From: Methanothrix harundinacea 6Ac
GTDB lineage: Archaea > Halobacteriota > Methanosarcinia > Methanotrichales > Methanotrichaceae
Length of the DNA: 64,000 nucleotides
Assembly: GCF_000235565.1 (NCBI RefSeq)
Contig: NC_017527.1
Span: 1,054,001 to 1,118,000, forward strand
Direction of reading: 5' to 3'
Shown here: positions 44,632 to 53,302 of the stretch, piece after piece
How the letters are laid out: each line of letters starts with the position of its first letter
How positions within the stretch are numbered: the stretch's first letter is position 1
The notes under the pieces: generated by a model
The model's database searches: none
What the model saw: only the letters and a program-made list of their open reading frames with translations
Told to the model about the DNA's origin: nothing
Translations under genes and position numbers: made by a program

Positions 44632-45720
44632 TCAGATCCTCGGGTTGGGGTACTCGTAGACCTCGCCCTTGTAGTTGGATATGACCGCCTTCTCCTCATC
44701 GGTGGCCAGGAGGTAGTCCGGCGGCAGTATCGGGATCTTGCCGCCGCCCGGCGAGTCGATGATCAGGTGGGGGACGCAGAGGCCGGAGGTGTGGCCCTGG
44801 AGGTGACAGATGACGTCGAAGCCCGCCTGGAGGGTGGTCCTGAAGTGCTCGACCCCCTTCACCAGATCGCAGAGGTAGATGTAGTAGGGCCTCACCCGGT
44901 TCTTGACGAGCTTCTGCATCAGCTCCTTCATCACCTCGGGGTCGTCGTTGATCCCCCGGAGGAGGACGGTCTGGGACCCCAGGGGGATTCCGGCGTCCGC
45001 CAGGAGCTTTAGGGCCCGCTCGCTATCGGGGTTGATCTCCCTGGGGTGCTCGAAGTGGAGGTTCATGTAGAGGGGGTGGTACTTCTTGAGGACCTTGACG
45101 AGCCTCGGAGTCACCCGCTCCGGCATCACCGAGGGGACCCGGCTCCCAATTCTGATGATCTCGACGTGGGGTATCGACCTCAGCTCCCGGAGGATGATAT
45201 CCAGCTCCCGGTTGGACCGGAGGAGAGGATCGCCGCCGCTGAGGAGGACGTCCCTAACTTCGGGGTGGCCCCGGATGTAATCGATCCCCTGGAAGATCTG
45301 CTGCATCGGGGTCTGTTCGACCCTTCCGACGGACCGCTTTCGCGTACAGAACCTGCAGTACATGGCGCACTTGGAGCTGACCATCAGGAGGACCCGGTCG
45401 GGGTACCGGTGGATGAGGCCGGGGACCTTGGTGTCCCTCCCCTCGGAGAGGGGGTCTGCCACGTTCCGGAAGTCGGAGAGCTCCTCCGCGGACGGGACCG
45501 CCTGCTTCCAGATGGGGTCGCCCTTCTCCTGGATGAGGGCGAGGAAGTGGCTGCTGATCTTCATCGGGTAGACCTTTTTCACCCGGTCGATCTCCTCCAT
45601 GTCGCCTCCGAGGCGGGCCAGGAGCTCGTGGACGGTCTCGGCCCGTTGTGGAGGCTTATCGTCGGAGGATTCGGCTATAAAATCGGTTTTGCCGCTGGAA
45701 ATGGAGGCTGAATCAAACAT
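44632..45720 (-). CDS. ablA: Lysine 2,3-aminomutase
   Basis: A 362-aa radical-SAM, PLP-dependent mutase. The cluster motif is C118-x3-C122-x2-C125 (KCAMYCRFC). The PLP lysine lies in PGGGKIPI. The two aspartates that hold the substrate epsilon-amino group in the Clostridium enzyme are kept (YLCDL and IIDSPGG), which favours lysine over glutamate as substrate. It makes L-beta-lysine. I chose ATG 45720, with AGGTGA upstream; GTG 45729 is in frame. In Methanosarcina ablA is paired with acetyltransferase ablB; here ATP-grasp genes follow. Confidence 0.9.
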   Translation of the reverse strand: MFDSASISSGKTDFIAESSDDKPPQRAETVHELLARLGGDMEEIDRVKKVYPMKISSHFLALIQEKGDPIWKQAVPSAEELSDFRNVADPLSEGRDTKVPGLIHRYPDRVLLMVSSKCAMYCRFCTRKRSVGRVEQTPMQQIFQGIDYIRGHPEVRDVLLSGGDPLLRSNRELDIILRELRSIPHVEIIRIGSRVPSVMPERVTPRLVKVLKKYHPLYMNLHFEHPREINPDSERALKLLADAGIPLGSQTVLLRGINDDPEVMKELMQKLVKNRVRPYYIYLCDLVKGVEHFRTTLQAGFDVICHLQGHTSGLCVPHLIIDSPGGGKIPILPPDYLLATDEEKAVISNYKGEVYEYPNPRI

Positions 45721-45901
45721 TTGCCTCACCTCTCCTGAAGAGAGGTGTGATCATGGATATGACCGGCTTCATCGGATCTAATGCTCCGAATTCGTCTATT
45801 TTCTGGCTCAAGCTGGATAATACCTGCTTTGATGGTCTGAATCCAGATAATACCCTTGAAACATAACTATCAAGGTGGTTTGCGAAGTCATTCGCGGTCA
45901 T
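45713..45901 (-). CDS. Possible 62-aa protein before ablA
   Basis: A frame of 62 codons opens at ATG 45901 and stops inside the first codons of ablA, whose ribosome-binding site lies within it. The product would be amphipathic with no recognised motif. Coupled translation makes it plausible, but it could be a chance frame in a long leader. Confidence 0.3.
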   Translation of the reverse strand: MTANDFANHLDSYVSRVLSGFRPSKQVLSSLSQKIDEFGALDPMKPVISMITPLFRRGEANV

Positions 45902-46282
45902 GTGTTTACCAACCCGCTGATATCTATATCAGGTAGATAAACCTGTTGATCCGAGGGTTTGAGCCTCGAAAAAAGCCATATTATCCCTGGTTATCTTATC
46001 AAAATCCGAATTACTCTTTTTATTTGGCTTTTAGGCAGAAAATCCCGGAAATGCTCTTTCCCCGTCCTATGACGCTGTAATCGGGCGTTTAATGGACTGA
46101 AGCCATGATCCAGGGGAATAAAATCTCAGATCGTCCTTAAATAGAAAGATCTGCCCTCCCCTTCCCCGGTCCGGGAGGGGGATTACATTCGCGAAATAAG
46201 AGCTATGATTCCCTCCCCTGGCGGGCTCCGCCGGCCCCCTCCATCTCCTCCCCTTCGATCGCCCCCCTGCCCCTGGATAATG
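45902..46282 (-). promoter_or_regulatory. Promoter region of the ablA operon with palindrome
   Basis: No gene is visible in these 381 bases. At 45917-45932 the arms CTGATAT and ATATCAG form a perfect 7-base inverted repeat around CT, next to a TATA-like GTTTATCT read toward ablA. This is a candidate operator. The stretch near 46155-46181 has a C-rich/G-rich hairpin that may end the channel gene transcript. Confidence 0.45.
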
Positions 46283-47191
46283 TCAGAACTCGCCTTCTTC
46301 GCCGGCCTCGGAGATCTGCTGGTGGTAGAGGCGATGGCCGCACCGCCTGCAGTAGGAGGCGTCGACCTCGTGCTCCTCAAGGCCGCAGAGGGGGCAGAGG
46401 GTGCTCGTCTTCCTGGTGATCAGGACCCACTCCTTGACGATCTTGCTCGCCTCCCAGGGGATGAGGATGATCCCGGAGAGGATCATCAGGATCGTCACCA
46501 GTCTTCCTGCATCGGTGGAGGGAGTGACGTCCCCGAAGCCGACGGTCGTCAGGGCCACCACTGTGAAGTAGAAGGCGTCCCCGAAGTTTGTGACCCCGGG
46601 GTTCGCGGGGCTTTCGACGTGGAAGAAGATCCCCGAGCCGATGAAGAAGAGGATCAAAATCGTCGTCACCAGCCGGACCAGCTTCACCAGCTCCAGGGAG
46701 ATGCTCCCGAAGAAGAGGTGGGGGGCGGCGATGAAACGGAGGAACCTGAAGATCCTCAAGACCTTGAAGACCCGGATCGTCTTGACGAATGCGATGTTGA
46801 GGGTGAGGCCGAAGAGGGGGAGGACCGCCTGGAAGAGGGTCGGTAGGATCGCCACTAGGTCTATGACGCTGTATATCCCCGAAATCTGCCTTCGCCGATC
46901 GGGGGCGGCGTAGAGGCGGGCGAGGTACTCGAGGACGAAGAGGCCGACGACTGCGACCTCCAGCCTCCAGAGGAAGGACCTCGTCGCTTCGGATATCTCG
47001 TAGGTGTCGAGGACGAAGATGGCGCAGACGAGGAGGTTCAGGAAGATGATGGAGACGTCGATCCCCTTGCCCAGGGGGGTCTGGTAGTCGATGAGGTAGA
47101 ACTCCACCAGCTCTCGGAAGGTGTCTGGGCGTCTTTGGCCATCAATTTTGGTCATCGTGTACTTTAATTCACTCCATCCGGAGATAAACAA
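46283..47191 (-). CDS. Voltage-gated-type K+ channel with C-terminal zinc ribbon
   Basis: A 302-aa six-helix channel. S4 carries the charged pattern TIRVFKVLRIFRFLRF; the selectivity filter is TTVGFGD in the pore loop near residue 217. After S6 the tail holds a zinc ribbon, CPLCG and YCRRCGH, unusual for such channels. It probably passes K+ across the cytoplasmic membrane. An ATG 12 codons later (MTKIDG) is an alternative start. Neighbour to TrkH. Confidence 0.87.
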   Translation of the reverse strand: MFISGWSELKYTMTKIDGQRRPDTFRELVEFYLIDYQTPLGKGIDVSIIFLNLLVCAIFVLDTYEISEATRSFLWRLEVAVVGLFVLEYLARLYAAPDRRRQISGIYSVIDLVAILPTLFQAVLPLFGLTLNIAFVKTIRVFKVLRIFRFLRFIAAPHLFFGSISLELVKLVRLVTTILILFFIGSGIFFHVESPANPGVTNFGDAFYFTVVALTTVGFGDVTPSTDAGRLVTILMILSGIILIPWEASKIVKEWVLITRKTSTLCPLCGLEEHEVDASYCRRCGHRLYHQQISEAGEEGEF

Positions 47192-47378
47192 CTTCTGGTG
47201 GGCTTCTTTCCTCAGAAGGCGGGTCTGTGATGATCTTCAATCTTTCAACCGCCACCAAACCGCAGACGAGGCCTAAGACGCCAAATGTGCAGGCGGAGGC
47301 TGGAACTGCTAATGTGACATCGAAGCTCAGGTCTATCTTCTCGATTGTGGCGAAGGAGGAAGAAGAAAATCCAGACGA

Positions 47379-48959
47379 CTATTTCCTCCAGAAATTAGGC
47401 ATGAATAGCACCATCACCGGAAGTATCTCCATCCTTCCTACGAACATGCAGATCACGCCGATCATCTTGCCGGCGGCGGTTACGCCGCTGAAGTCATAAG
47501 CGACAGCACCAAGACCAGGACCCACCGCCCCCATGCAGGTTGCGATCGCTGAAACCGTCGAGATCAGGTCGAATACCGGATTTCCCGCCTCCGTCAGGGC
47601 CATCGCCAGGGAAGCGACGAAAAATACCAGCAGATAGAGAAGGGCAAAGAAGAGTATCGATCGAAGGACCTCTTCCTGGACCGTGGCTCCGGTAATCTTT
47701 ATCGGCTTTACGGCTCGGGGGTGGATCAGCTCGATCAGCTCACGTCTGCCGTACTTTAATATCAGCAGTATGCGCGCGACCTTTATCCCCCCACCCGTTG
47801 AGCCGACGCAACCGCCGATCAGCATCAGAGCCACAATAATCATGCTGGAGGCGACCGGCCAGGTATTATATTCGAAGTTATTCGTAAATCCGGTGGTCGT
47901 CATGGTGGTGACTACCTGAAAGCCGACGATTCTGAGCCTGTGGAGAAGGTTTCCCTCCCCTCCACCGGCCAAGAGGATCATAACGATCGCTGACGCCATT
48001 ATCAACAGGTAGAACCTGAACTCTGAGTCTCTCACATAAACCGAGATCGAGCCTTTGTAGAGGAGGATGTAGTGGAGGTTGTAGCTCGTCGCTCCAAGGA
48101 TCATGAAGAAGACCACGATCGCCTCAATCGGAAGGCTAGAGTAGGCGACGATGCCGGAGGCTTGGGGAGAATAGCCCGCCGTCGAGAGGGTTGCAAAGGC
48201 GGTCAAGATCGAATCGTATATCGGCATTCCCGCCAAATACAGCATGAAGGTCTCCAACCCCACCATGAGGAGGTATATGCCCCAGAATATCTTTGCCGTA
48301 TCCTTCACCCGAGGGGTCAGGGTCTCTTTTTTAAGCCTGGCGGAGTCGACGTAATATAGCTGCCTTCCAGCAACACCGAGATGGGGAAAGATCGCTATGA
48401 AGAGCAAGATTATGCCGAGGCCGCCGAGGAGCTGGGTGAAAGACCTCCAGAAAAGGAGGCCGTAATAAGTTGGATCAGCGATATCGCCTCCGATGAGGGC
48501 GGCGTTTGTCGTCGGCCCTCCAGCAAGCTGATGGCTCAAGCCTGTGACTATACCCGATGCGAGGCAACCGCTTGAGGCGGTGGAGTTTATGATCCAGTAA
48601 CCGTTAGCGTCGTATTCGGTGAGGATCGTCGCCCCCGTGGTTGTAAACCCGGACATCGACTCGAAGAGGGAGTCAATGAAGCCCACGCCCATAAGAACGA
48701 AGGGAAGGGCCCCAAAGACTGCCGCCAGGAGCCAGCCGAAGGTGACGATCAGGAAGGCGTCTTTATGTCCCACATCTCCTCCGGATCCGAGGCGTCTCAT
48801 GGAATAACCGACGGCCAGGGTCGCCAAAGAGGATAAAACGAATGCCACGACCCCCGAGGGCTCTGAATAAATTATCGAGACTGCTAATGGCACAAGCATC
48901 AAAGCCCCGAGAACGATCATTAGAAAACCCAGGGTATGAAGAGCTATCCTCGCGCTCAT
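47379..48959 (-). CDS. trkH: TrkH-family K+ uptake protein
   Basis: A 526-aa membrane protein with about 10-12 helices and four pore-like segments, for example SMSGFTTTGAT near residue 104, the later ATLSTAGYS, TMTTTGFTN and ATCMGAVGPGLG, the pattern of Trk/Ktr channels. It imports K+ driven by ion gradients. The regulatory TrkA subunit is not in the window. Confidence 0.9.
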   Translation of the reverse strand: MSARIALHTLGFLMIVLGALMLVPLAVSIIYSEPSGVVAFVLSSLATLAVGYSMRRLGSGGDVGHKDAFLIVTFGWLLAAVFGALPFVLMGVGFIDSLFESMSGFTTTGATILTEYDANGYWIINSTASSGCLASGIVTGLSHQLAGGPTTNAALIGGDIADPTYYGLLFWRSFTQLLGGLGIILLFIAIFPHLGVAGRQLYYVDSARLKKETLTPRVKDTAKIFWGIYLLMVGLETFMLYLAGMPIYDSILTAFATLSTAGYSPQASGIVAYSSLPIEAIVVFFMILGATSYNLHYILLYKGSISVYVRDSEFRFYLLIMASAIVMILLAGGGEGNLLHRLRIVGFQVVTTMTTTGFTNNFEYNTWPVASSMIIVALMLIGGCVGSTGGGIKVARILLILKYGRRELIELIHPRAVKPIKITGATVQEEVLRSILFFALLYLLVFFVASLAMALTEAGNPVFDLISTVSAIATCMGAVGPGLGAVAYDFSGVTAAGKMIGVICMFVGRMEILPVMVLFMPNFWRK

Positions 48960-49079
48960 AGGCCTCGGGGCGGCATATGACGTTCAAGGATATAAATATA
49001 ATGTAACTGAATCCCTTCAGTCTATGCGATATCTGACGTAACACATTTATCGGATACGTTCAATACGACGAGGAATACG

Positions 49080-50360
49080 ATGAGCGGAAGAACGGAGCTT
49101 AAACGGGAGCTGGGGCTCTTCGAGGTGACCCTCTCCGGGGTCGGGATCATCCTCGGGGCCGGGATATACGCCTTGATCGGGAAGGCGGCGGAGCTTGCCG
49201 GAAACTCCGTATGGATCGCCTTCGCCCTGGCGGCGCTGATCGCCATCTTCACAGGCCTCAGCTACGCCGAGCTCTCCTCGATCTTTCCGAGGGCCAGCGC
49301 CGAGTACGAGTACACAGACCGCGCCTTCGGCAAAAGGCTCGCCTTCGTCGTCGGATGGCTGATCATCTTCAGCGGGGTCATCGGAGCCTCCACCGTCGCC
49401 CTCGGCTTCGGAGGCTACTTCGAGGCCCTGACGGGAGCGCCGATCCTACCATCGGCGGTCCTGCTGATCCTCCTCCTCTCCGTCGTCCTCCTCTGGGGGG
49501 TGAAGCTCTCGGCCTGGTTTGCCATCGTATTCACCCTCATCGAGACGGCGGGGCTTTTGATCGTCATCTACGTCGGGATCCCGCATCTCGGGAGCGTCGA
49601 CTACCTCCAGATGCCCGGCGGCCTCACCGGGGTCTTCGAGGCGGCGGCCCTCATCTTCTTCGCCTACATGGGATTTGAGGAGATGGTGAAGCTCTCGGAG
49701 GAGACGAGGGACCCCGAGAGGAATATGCCCCTAGCCCTGATCGCTGCCCTCGCCATCACCATCATCCTCTACATCCTGGTGGCCCTCAGCGTCGTCTCCG
49801 TCGTCCCCTGGGAGGTTTTGGCCGCCTCATCCGCCCCCTTCGCCGAGGTGGCGGCCGAGGCCCTCGGGCCGGAGGCCTTCGTCGTCATCTCGGCCATCGC
49901 CTTATTCGCCACCGCCAACACCGTCCTCCTGATGCTCCTCGCCGCATCCAGGATAGCCTACGGGATGGCCGAGGCCGCGTCGTTACCGACCGTCCTCGGC
50001 CGGGTCCATCCGGGGAGGAGGACGCCGATGGCGGCGATCGTCGCCGTGACGCTCCTCTCGATCGCCTTCGCCTTCTCCGGGGAGATCGCCTTCGTCGCCA
50101 GCGCCAACGACTTCATCCTCTTTCTGACCTTCATCGTCATCAACGGAAGCCTGATAGCCCTGAGGCGGAGAGATCCCGACCGGCCCCGCCCCTTCCGGGT
50201 CCCTCTGGCCGTCGGCTGGGTCCCCGTCCTCCCGGTCCTGGGGATCCTGACCTGCCTCTTCCTCATCCTCCACCTGGACGGGGCGGCGATCCTCCTGGGG
50301 TCTGGCCTTGCCGCCGCCGGTGGGGTCATAGCCCTGGCCCGCCGCCGAAGAGCCGGCTGA
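49080..50360 (+). CDS. APC-family amino-acid permease
   Basis: A 426-aa, twelve-helix transporter: the opening TLSGVGIILGAGIYALIG is the APC helix 1 motif with the broken GxG segment, and FFAYMGFEEMVKLSEETRDP is the helix 6-7 signature. Substrate amino acid unknown. It lies next to K+ transport and beta-lysine genes. An AT-rich ATATAAATATAATG about 90 bases upstream is a possible promoter. Confidence 0.88.
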   Translation: MSGRTELKRELGLFEVTLSGVGIILGAGIYALIGKAAELAGNSVWIAFALAALIAIFTGLSYAELSSIFPRASAEYEYTDRAFGKRLAFVVGWLIIFSGVIGASTVALGFGGYFEALTGAPILPSAVLLILLLSVVLLWGVKLSAWFAIVFTLIETAGLLIVIYVGIPHLGSVDYLQMPGGLTGVFEAAALIFFAYMGFEEMVKLSEETRDPERNMPLALIAALAITIILYILVALSVVSVVPWEVLAASSAPFAEVAAEALGPEAFVVISAIALFATANTVLLMLLAASRIAYGMAEAASLPTVLGRVHPGRRTPMAAIVAVTLLSIAFAFSGEIAFVASANDFILFLTFIVINGSLIALRRRDPDRPRPFRVPLAVGWVPVLPVLGILTCLFLILHLDGAAILLGSGLAAAGGVIALARRRRAG

Positions 50361-50867
50361 CCCTTCGTCCAGGCGGCCCGACCTCGGGGGAGCCCCAGGC
50401 CCCCGCCCGCGGAAGATCTCGCCGAGGCCTAGCCTCTCGGCGGTCGGCTCGATGGCGCAGCGGATCCACTTGGGGCCGACGGGCTTTCCGCACCTCCCCT
50501 CGAAGATGTAGTTTTTTCCCGGATTCTTCTCGCCATATTCGGACGCTGCCGCCAGAAGCTCTGGGGATAGGGGGACCTCCTCGAACTCCGAATCGATAAC
50601 CTCCCCCACCGATCCCGCCATCCCTCCTCCGGCCCCCTCGCCAGACCTCCCCCGAAGATCCCTGCTCCCGCGCCTGCCGAGCCGGAGGGCCCCTCGGCGG
50701 GGGTCGAGGTCGGAGAACCTCGCCCCCAGGAGATCTTCGAGGGGGCGGCCCGTCTCCAGGAGGATCCGGAGCATGATCCTGTCCCCCTCGGAGCTGAGGG
50801 AGGAGAGGAGCCGATCCCGCTCCTCGGGGGTCAGACGACGGCGGTCAGTGGTTTCGGCGGAGGTCAC
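49983..50867 (-). CDS. Integrase-like remnant running antisense into the permease
   Basis: The first 165 residues look like part of a tyrosine recombinase core (LTPEERDRLLSSL, IMLRILLETGRPLEDLLGARFSDLDP, PLSPELL, then KNYIFEGRCGKPVGPKWIR). The catalytic R near LLGARF-like helix is not clear, and no H-x-x-R or final Tyr is present. From about 50360 the frame lies antisense to the permease and loses any family look, so the gene is probably truncated. Starts at GTG with GGAGA upstream. Confidence 0.4.
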   Translation of the reverse strand: MTSAETTDRRRLTPEERDRLLSSLSSEGDRIMLRILLETGRPLEDLLGARFSDLDPRRGALRLGRRGSRDLRGRSGEGAGGGMAGSVGEVIDSEFEEVPLSPELLAAASEYGEKNPGKNYIFEGRCGKPVGPKWIRCAIEPTAERLGLGEIFRGRGPGAPPRSGRLDEGSAGSSAAGQGYDPTGGGKARPQEDRRPVQVEDEEEAGQDPQDREDGDPADGQRDPEGAGPVGISPPQGYQASVDDDEGQKEDEVVGAGDEGDLPGEGEGDREERHGDDRRHRRPPPRMDPAEDGR

Positions 50868-50913
50868 GATCTCTCCGTAGGGGCTGCCAGGCGGTTAAAG
50901 ATATGGGGGATCA

Positions 50914-52542
50914 TCAGGGGGCCGGCGTCTTGACGGCCCCCGGATCGATGGCGAGCCCCTCTCCCGGGTGGAGGCAGGAGTACTGGAGGCTCGTCTCGTA
51001 GCCGACCCCATGGAACCACTCTGCCCCTGACACGATCTCCCCCAGCCCCCGATCCCCGGCGGCCCCCGGGTCCACCGCCACGTGCCCCGACCCCGGATGG
51101 CGGACGATCACCCACATCCGGGGGTGGAGGGGATGGCCCTCACAACCCCTCATCAGGAGGGCGTCGTGCCCCTCCCTTTCGAGGAGCGCCCAGCAGACCT
51201 GGGCCTTCGCGAAGGAACCTGGGTCTGCCCCATCGGAGGAGTAGCTGTACCGGTCGAGGAGCCCCTCCAGCCCCAGGATCCAGGTGAGGTTCACCTCGGC
51301 CCTGGGATCGAGGCGGAGGAGCCGGGGCGGGTCGCAGTCCTGGACGACGAGGGCCTCGCTTCTTTCGACGGCCTCCGGCAGGGCGACCACCAGCCCCCTG
51401 TACCATCCGAGATCCTCGGGGCCGACGAGGCTTCCCACCCCGCGACCCCCCGCCCCGGAGGAGGAGATCGCCTGCCATCCCCCGTCGGGCCCCAGGACCA
51501 CCACCCAGAAGGAGCCGCCCCCCCGGAGGACGGCGGCCTGGTACCCCCGATCGAGGAGGAGGCTTTCGAGGGCCGCCTCCCTTGCCGGGAGGGCTGCCCG
51601 GGTCGATGAGACGATCTCCTCGGAGGCGAGGTGGTCGACCCTGTCGGCCACCCGATGGGCGGTCAACGTCACCTTCACCTCCACCTCCGGGGTGGGGGCG
51701 GCCTCCACCCCCTCGAAGTGATGGGATCGGAGGGTCTCCGAGAGGACCGACCCCCAGCCGTCGAAGGTGGCGTTTCTAGGCTCCAGCTCAACATACCCCT
51801 CGGACCCCTCGTCCCGGAAGCTCTCGAGGAACGCCTCGAACGCCCCCAGGTTCTCCTCCCACCCCTCGGTGCAGGACCAGAAGGAGGCGAAGAAGAACCG
51901 CCCCGACCTTGGCGAAGGCCAGGCTACGATCCGCTTCTGGGAATCCCGGCCGCCGTACATGTAGAAGACGTTCAGGGCCGAGGCCCTCTGGCCGTCGACG
52001 ACGATCGGCCTTCCCGGCTCCACCTCGAGGACGGAGAACCGAAGGGCGTCGCTCCTATAGGCCCTCCCCACCTGCCGGAGAAGGACCTCGGGGTCGATCC
52101 CCGGATCCTCGAACCAGCCGACCGTCGCGAAGGAGCAGCCCCCCTCCAGGGTGAGGTTTCCGCCATCCTGGTCCCCCCGGGGGGTCGCCGTCCATCCGGG
52201 GGGGAGGACGAAGGAGAAGCCTGGAGCTTCGGTCCGGCCGTCGGCTCCGCCCTCCGGGCGCCCTGAGGCGGTAAAGAGGGCTTCGATGGCCGCAGAAAGC
52301 TCTGAGGTGGGCACCCTCCCCCCGTCGGCTCCGTCGGAGAGGTTTGCGGCCGGGGCGGGCTCCGGCCCAACCGCGACCCCGCTCGTCTGGATGGGGGGGA
52401 TCTCCAGGAGCCCCCCAAAGTCACGATCCCAGACGAACCCCTCCCCCCCCGATGGGACCGAGAGGAGGAGGAGGGCGCCAAATACGGCCGATAGGCTTCC
52501 AGAAGCGGAGATACCCCCCATGATAGCATCGCGGGGATCCAA
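50914..52542 (-). CDS. Secreted protein with a PsbP/DcrB-like segment
   Basis: A 542-aa protein with a signal peptide near residues 9-33 (GSLSAVFGALLLLSVPSGG). Residues about 105-235 have FSFVLPPGWTAT and FFFASFWSC, like the PsbP/DcrB fold. The C-terminal part has ALLMRGCEGHPLHPRMWVIVRHP and HVAVDPGAAG, which may be a transglutaminase-like or carbohydrate-contact domain. No membrane anchor. Function unknown. Very GC-rich, like the housekeeping genes. Confidence 0.65.
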   Translation of the reverse strand: MDPRDAIMGGISASGSLSAVFGALLLLSVPSGGEGFVWDRDFGGLLEIPPIQTSGVAVGPEPAPAANLSDGADGGRVPTSELSAAIEALFTASGRPEGGADGRTEAPGFSFVLPPGWTATPRGDQDGGNLTLEGGCSFATVGWFEDPGIDPEVLLRQVGRAYRSDALRFSVLEVEPGRPIVVDGQRASALNVFYMYGGRDSQKRIVAWPSPRSGRFFFASFWSCTEGWEENLGAFEAFLESFRDEGSEGYVELEPRNATFDGWGSVLSETLRSHHFEGVEAAPTPEVEVKVTLTAHRVADRVDHLASEEIVSSTRAALPAREAALESLLLDRGYQAAVLRGGGSFWVVVLGPDGGWQAISSSGAGGRGVGSLVGPEDLGWYRGLVVALPEAVERSEALVVQDCDPPRLLRLDPRAEVNLTWILGLEGLLDRYSYSSDGADPGSFAKAQVCWALLEREGHDALLMRGCEGHPLHPRMWVIVRHPGSGHVAVDPGAAGDRGLGEIVSGAEWFHGVGYETSLQYSCLHPGEGLAIDPGAVKTPAP

Positions 52543-52561
52543 AAGATAAACAACTTTCGAT

Positions 52562-53302
52562 TCAGAGCTCTATCGCCATCATGTCGTAGCCGAGGGGCCA
52601 CCTCTTGGCGGCGATCTCGTGGGGGGGGAAGAGGTGGCTGATGTGGGTCAGAACCACCTCTTTCGCCGCGAGCTCCCGGCCCAGGCCCACCGCCTCCTCC
52701 GAGTTCATGTGCTTGGTGAGGGCGTATCCCGGGGGGGTTATGGCGTCGGCGACCAGGAGGTCGGCGTTCCTCATCAGGTCGAGGCTCGCCTCGGGGATCT
52801 GGAGGGTCGTATCTCCCGTCACCACCAGCTTCTTATTCCCCTCCCGGACGACGACCCCCGCCGCCTCGCAGATGGGGGGGTGGTTCACCTCGAAGAGGGT
52901 GAACTCCATCCCGGCGACCTCGAAGGGGACCCCCATCTCGACGACGTTCCGCCTCGGCCTCATGAAGTACAGGTAGTTCAGAATGTAGTCCATCGTCTCC
53001 TTCAGGCCGTAGGCGGGAACCCTGTTCTGGACCCGGTGGAAGTCGCCGAATCCGGCGTAGTGGTCGTAGTGGGCGTGGGTCCAGATCACCCCGTCCACCC
53101 GGCTGATCCCGGTCCGGATCAGCTGCCACCGGAGGTCGGGGCTCGTGTCGATCAGGACCTTGCCGCTGCCGTTCTCCACCAGGATCGAGAACCTGAGCCT
53201 TCTGCTTTTACCGCCGCAGAGGGCGTCGGTGCAGGCCGGGCACCGGCACCCTATCTTCGGGGTGCCTATGGCGTCTCCGGTCCCCAGGAGGGTTACTCTC
53301 AT
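52562..53302 (-). CDS. PhnP-like metallo-beta-lactamase hydrolase
   Basis: A 246-aa MBL hydrolase. GCRCPACTDALCGG near residue 18 is the structural zinc site of PhnP-type enzymes; THAHYDHYAG near 75 and VTGDTT, with HISH late, form the dinuclear active site. PhnP proteins are cyclic phosphodiesterases. It overlaps the AAA gene by 4 bases, so both are probably made together. Confidence 0.88.
   Translation of the reverse strand: MRVTLLGTGDAIGTPKIGCRCPACTDALCGGKSRRLRFSILVENGSGKVLIDTSPDLRWQLIRTGISRVDGVIWTHAHYDHYAGFGDFHRVQNRVPAYGLKETMDYILNYLYFMRPRRNVVEMGVPFEVAGMEFTLFEVNHPPICEAAGVVVREGNKKLVVTGDTTLQIPEASLDLMRNADLLVADAITPPGYALTKHMNSEEAVGLGRELAAKEVVLTHISHLFPPHEIAAKRWPLGYDMMAIEL

Noticed and set aside
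47227-47499. A 90-codon plus-strand frame upstream of and overlapping the trkH 3' end
   Set aside because: Most of it is antisense to trkH and the text shows no conserved pattern.
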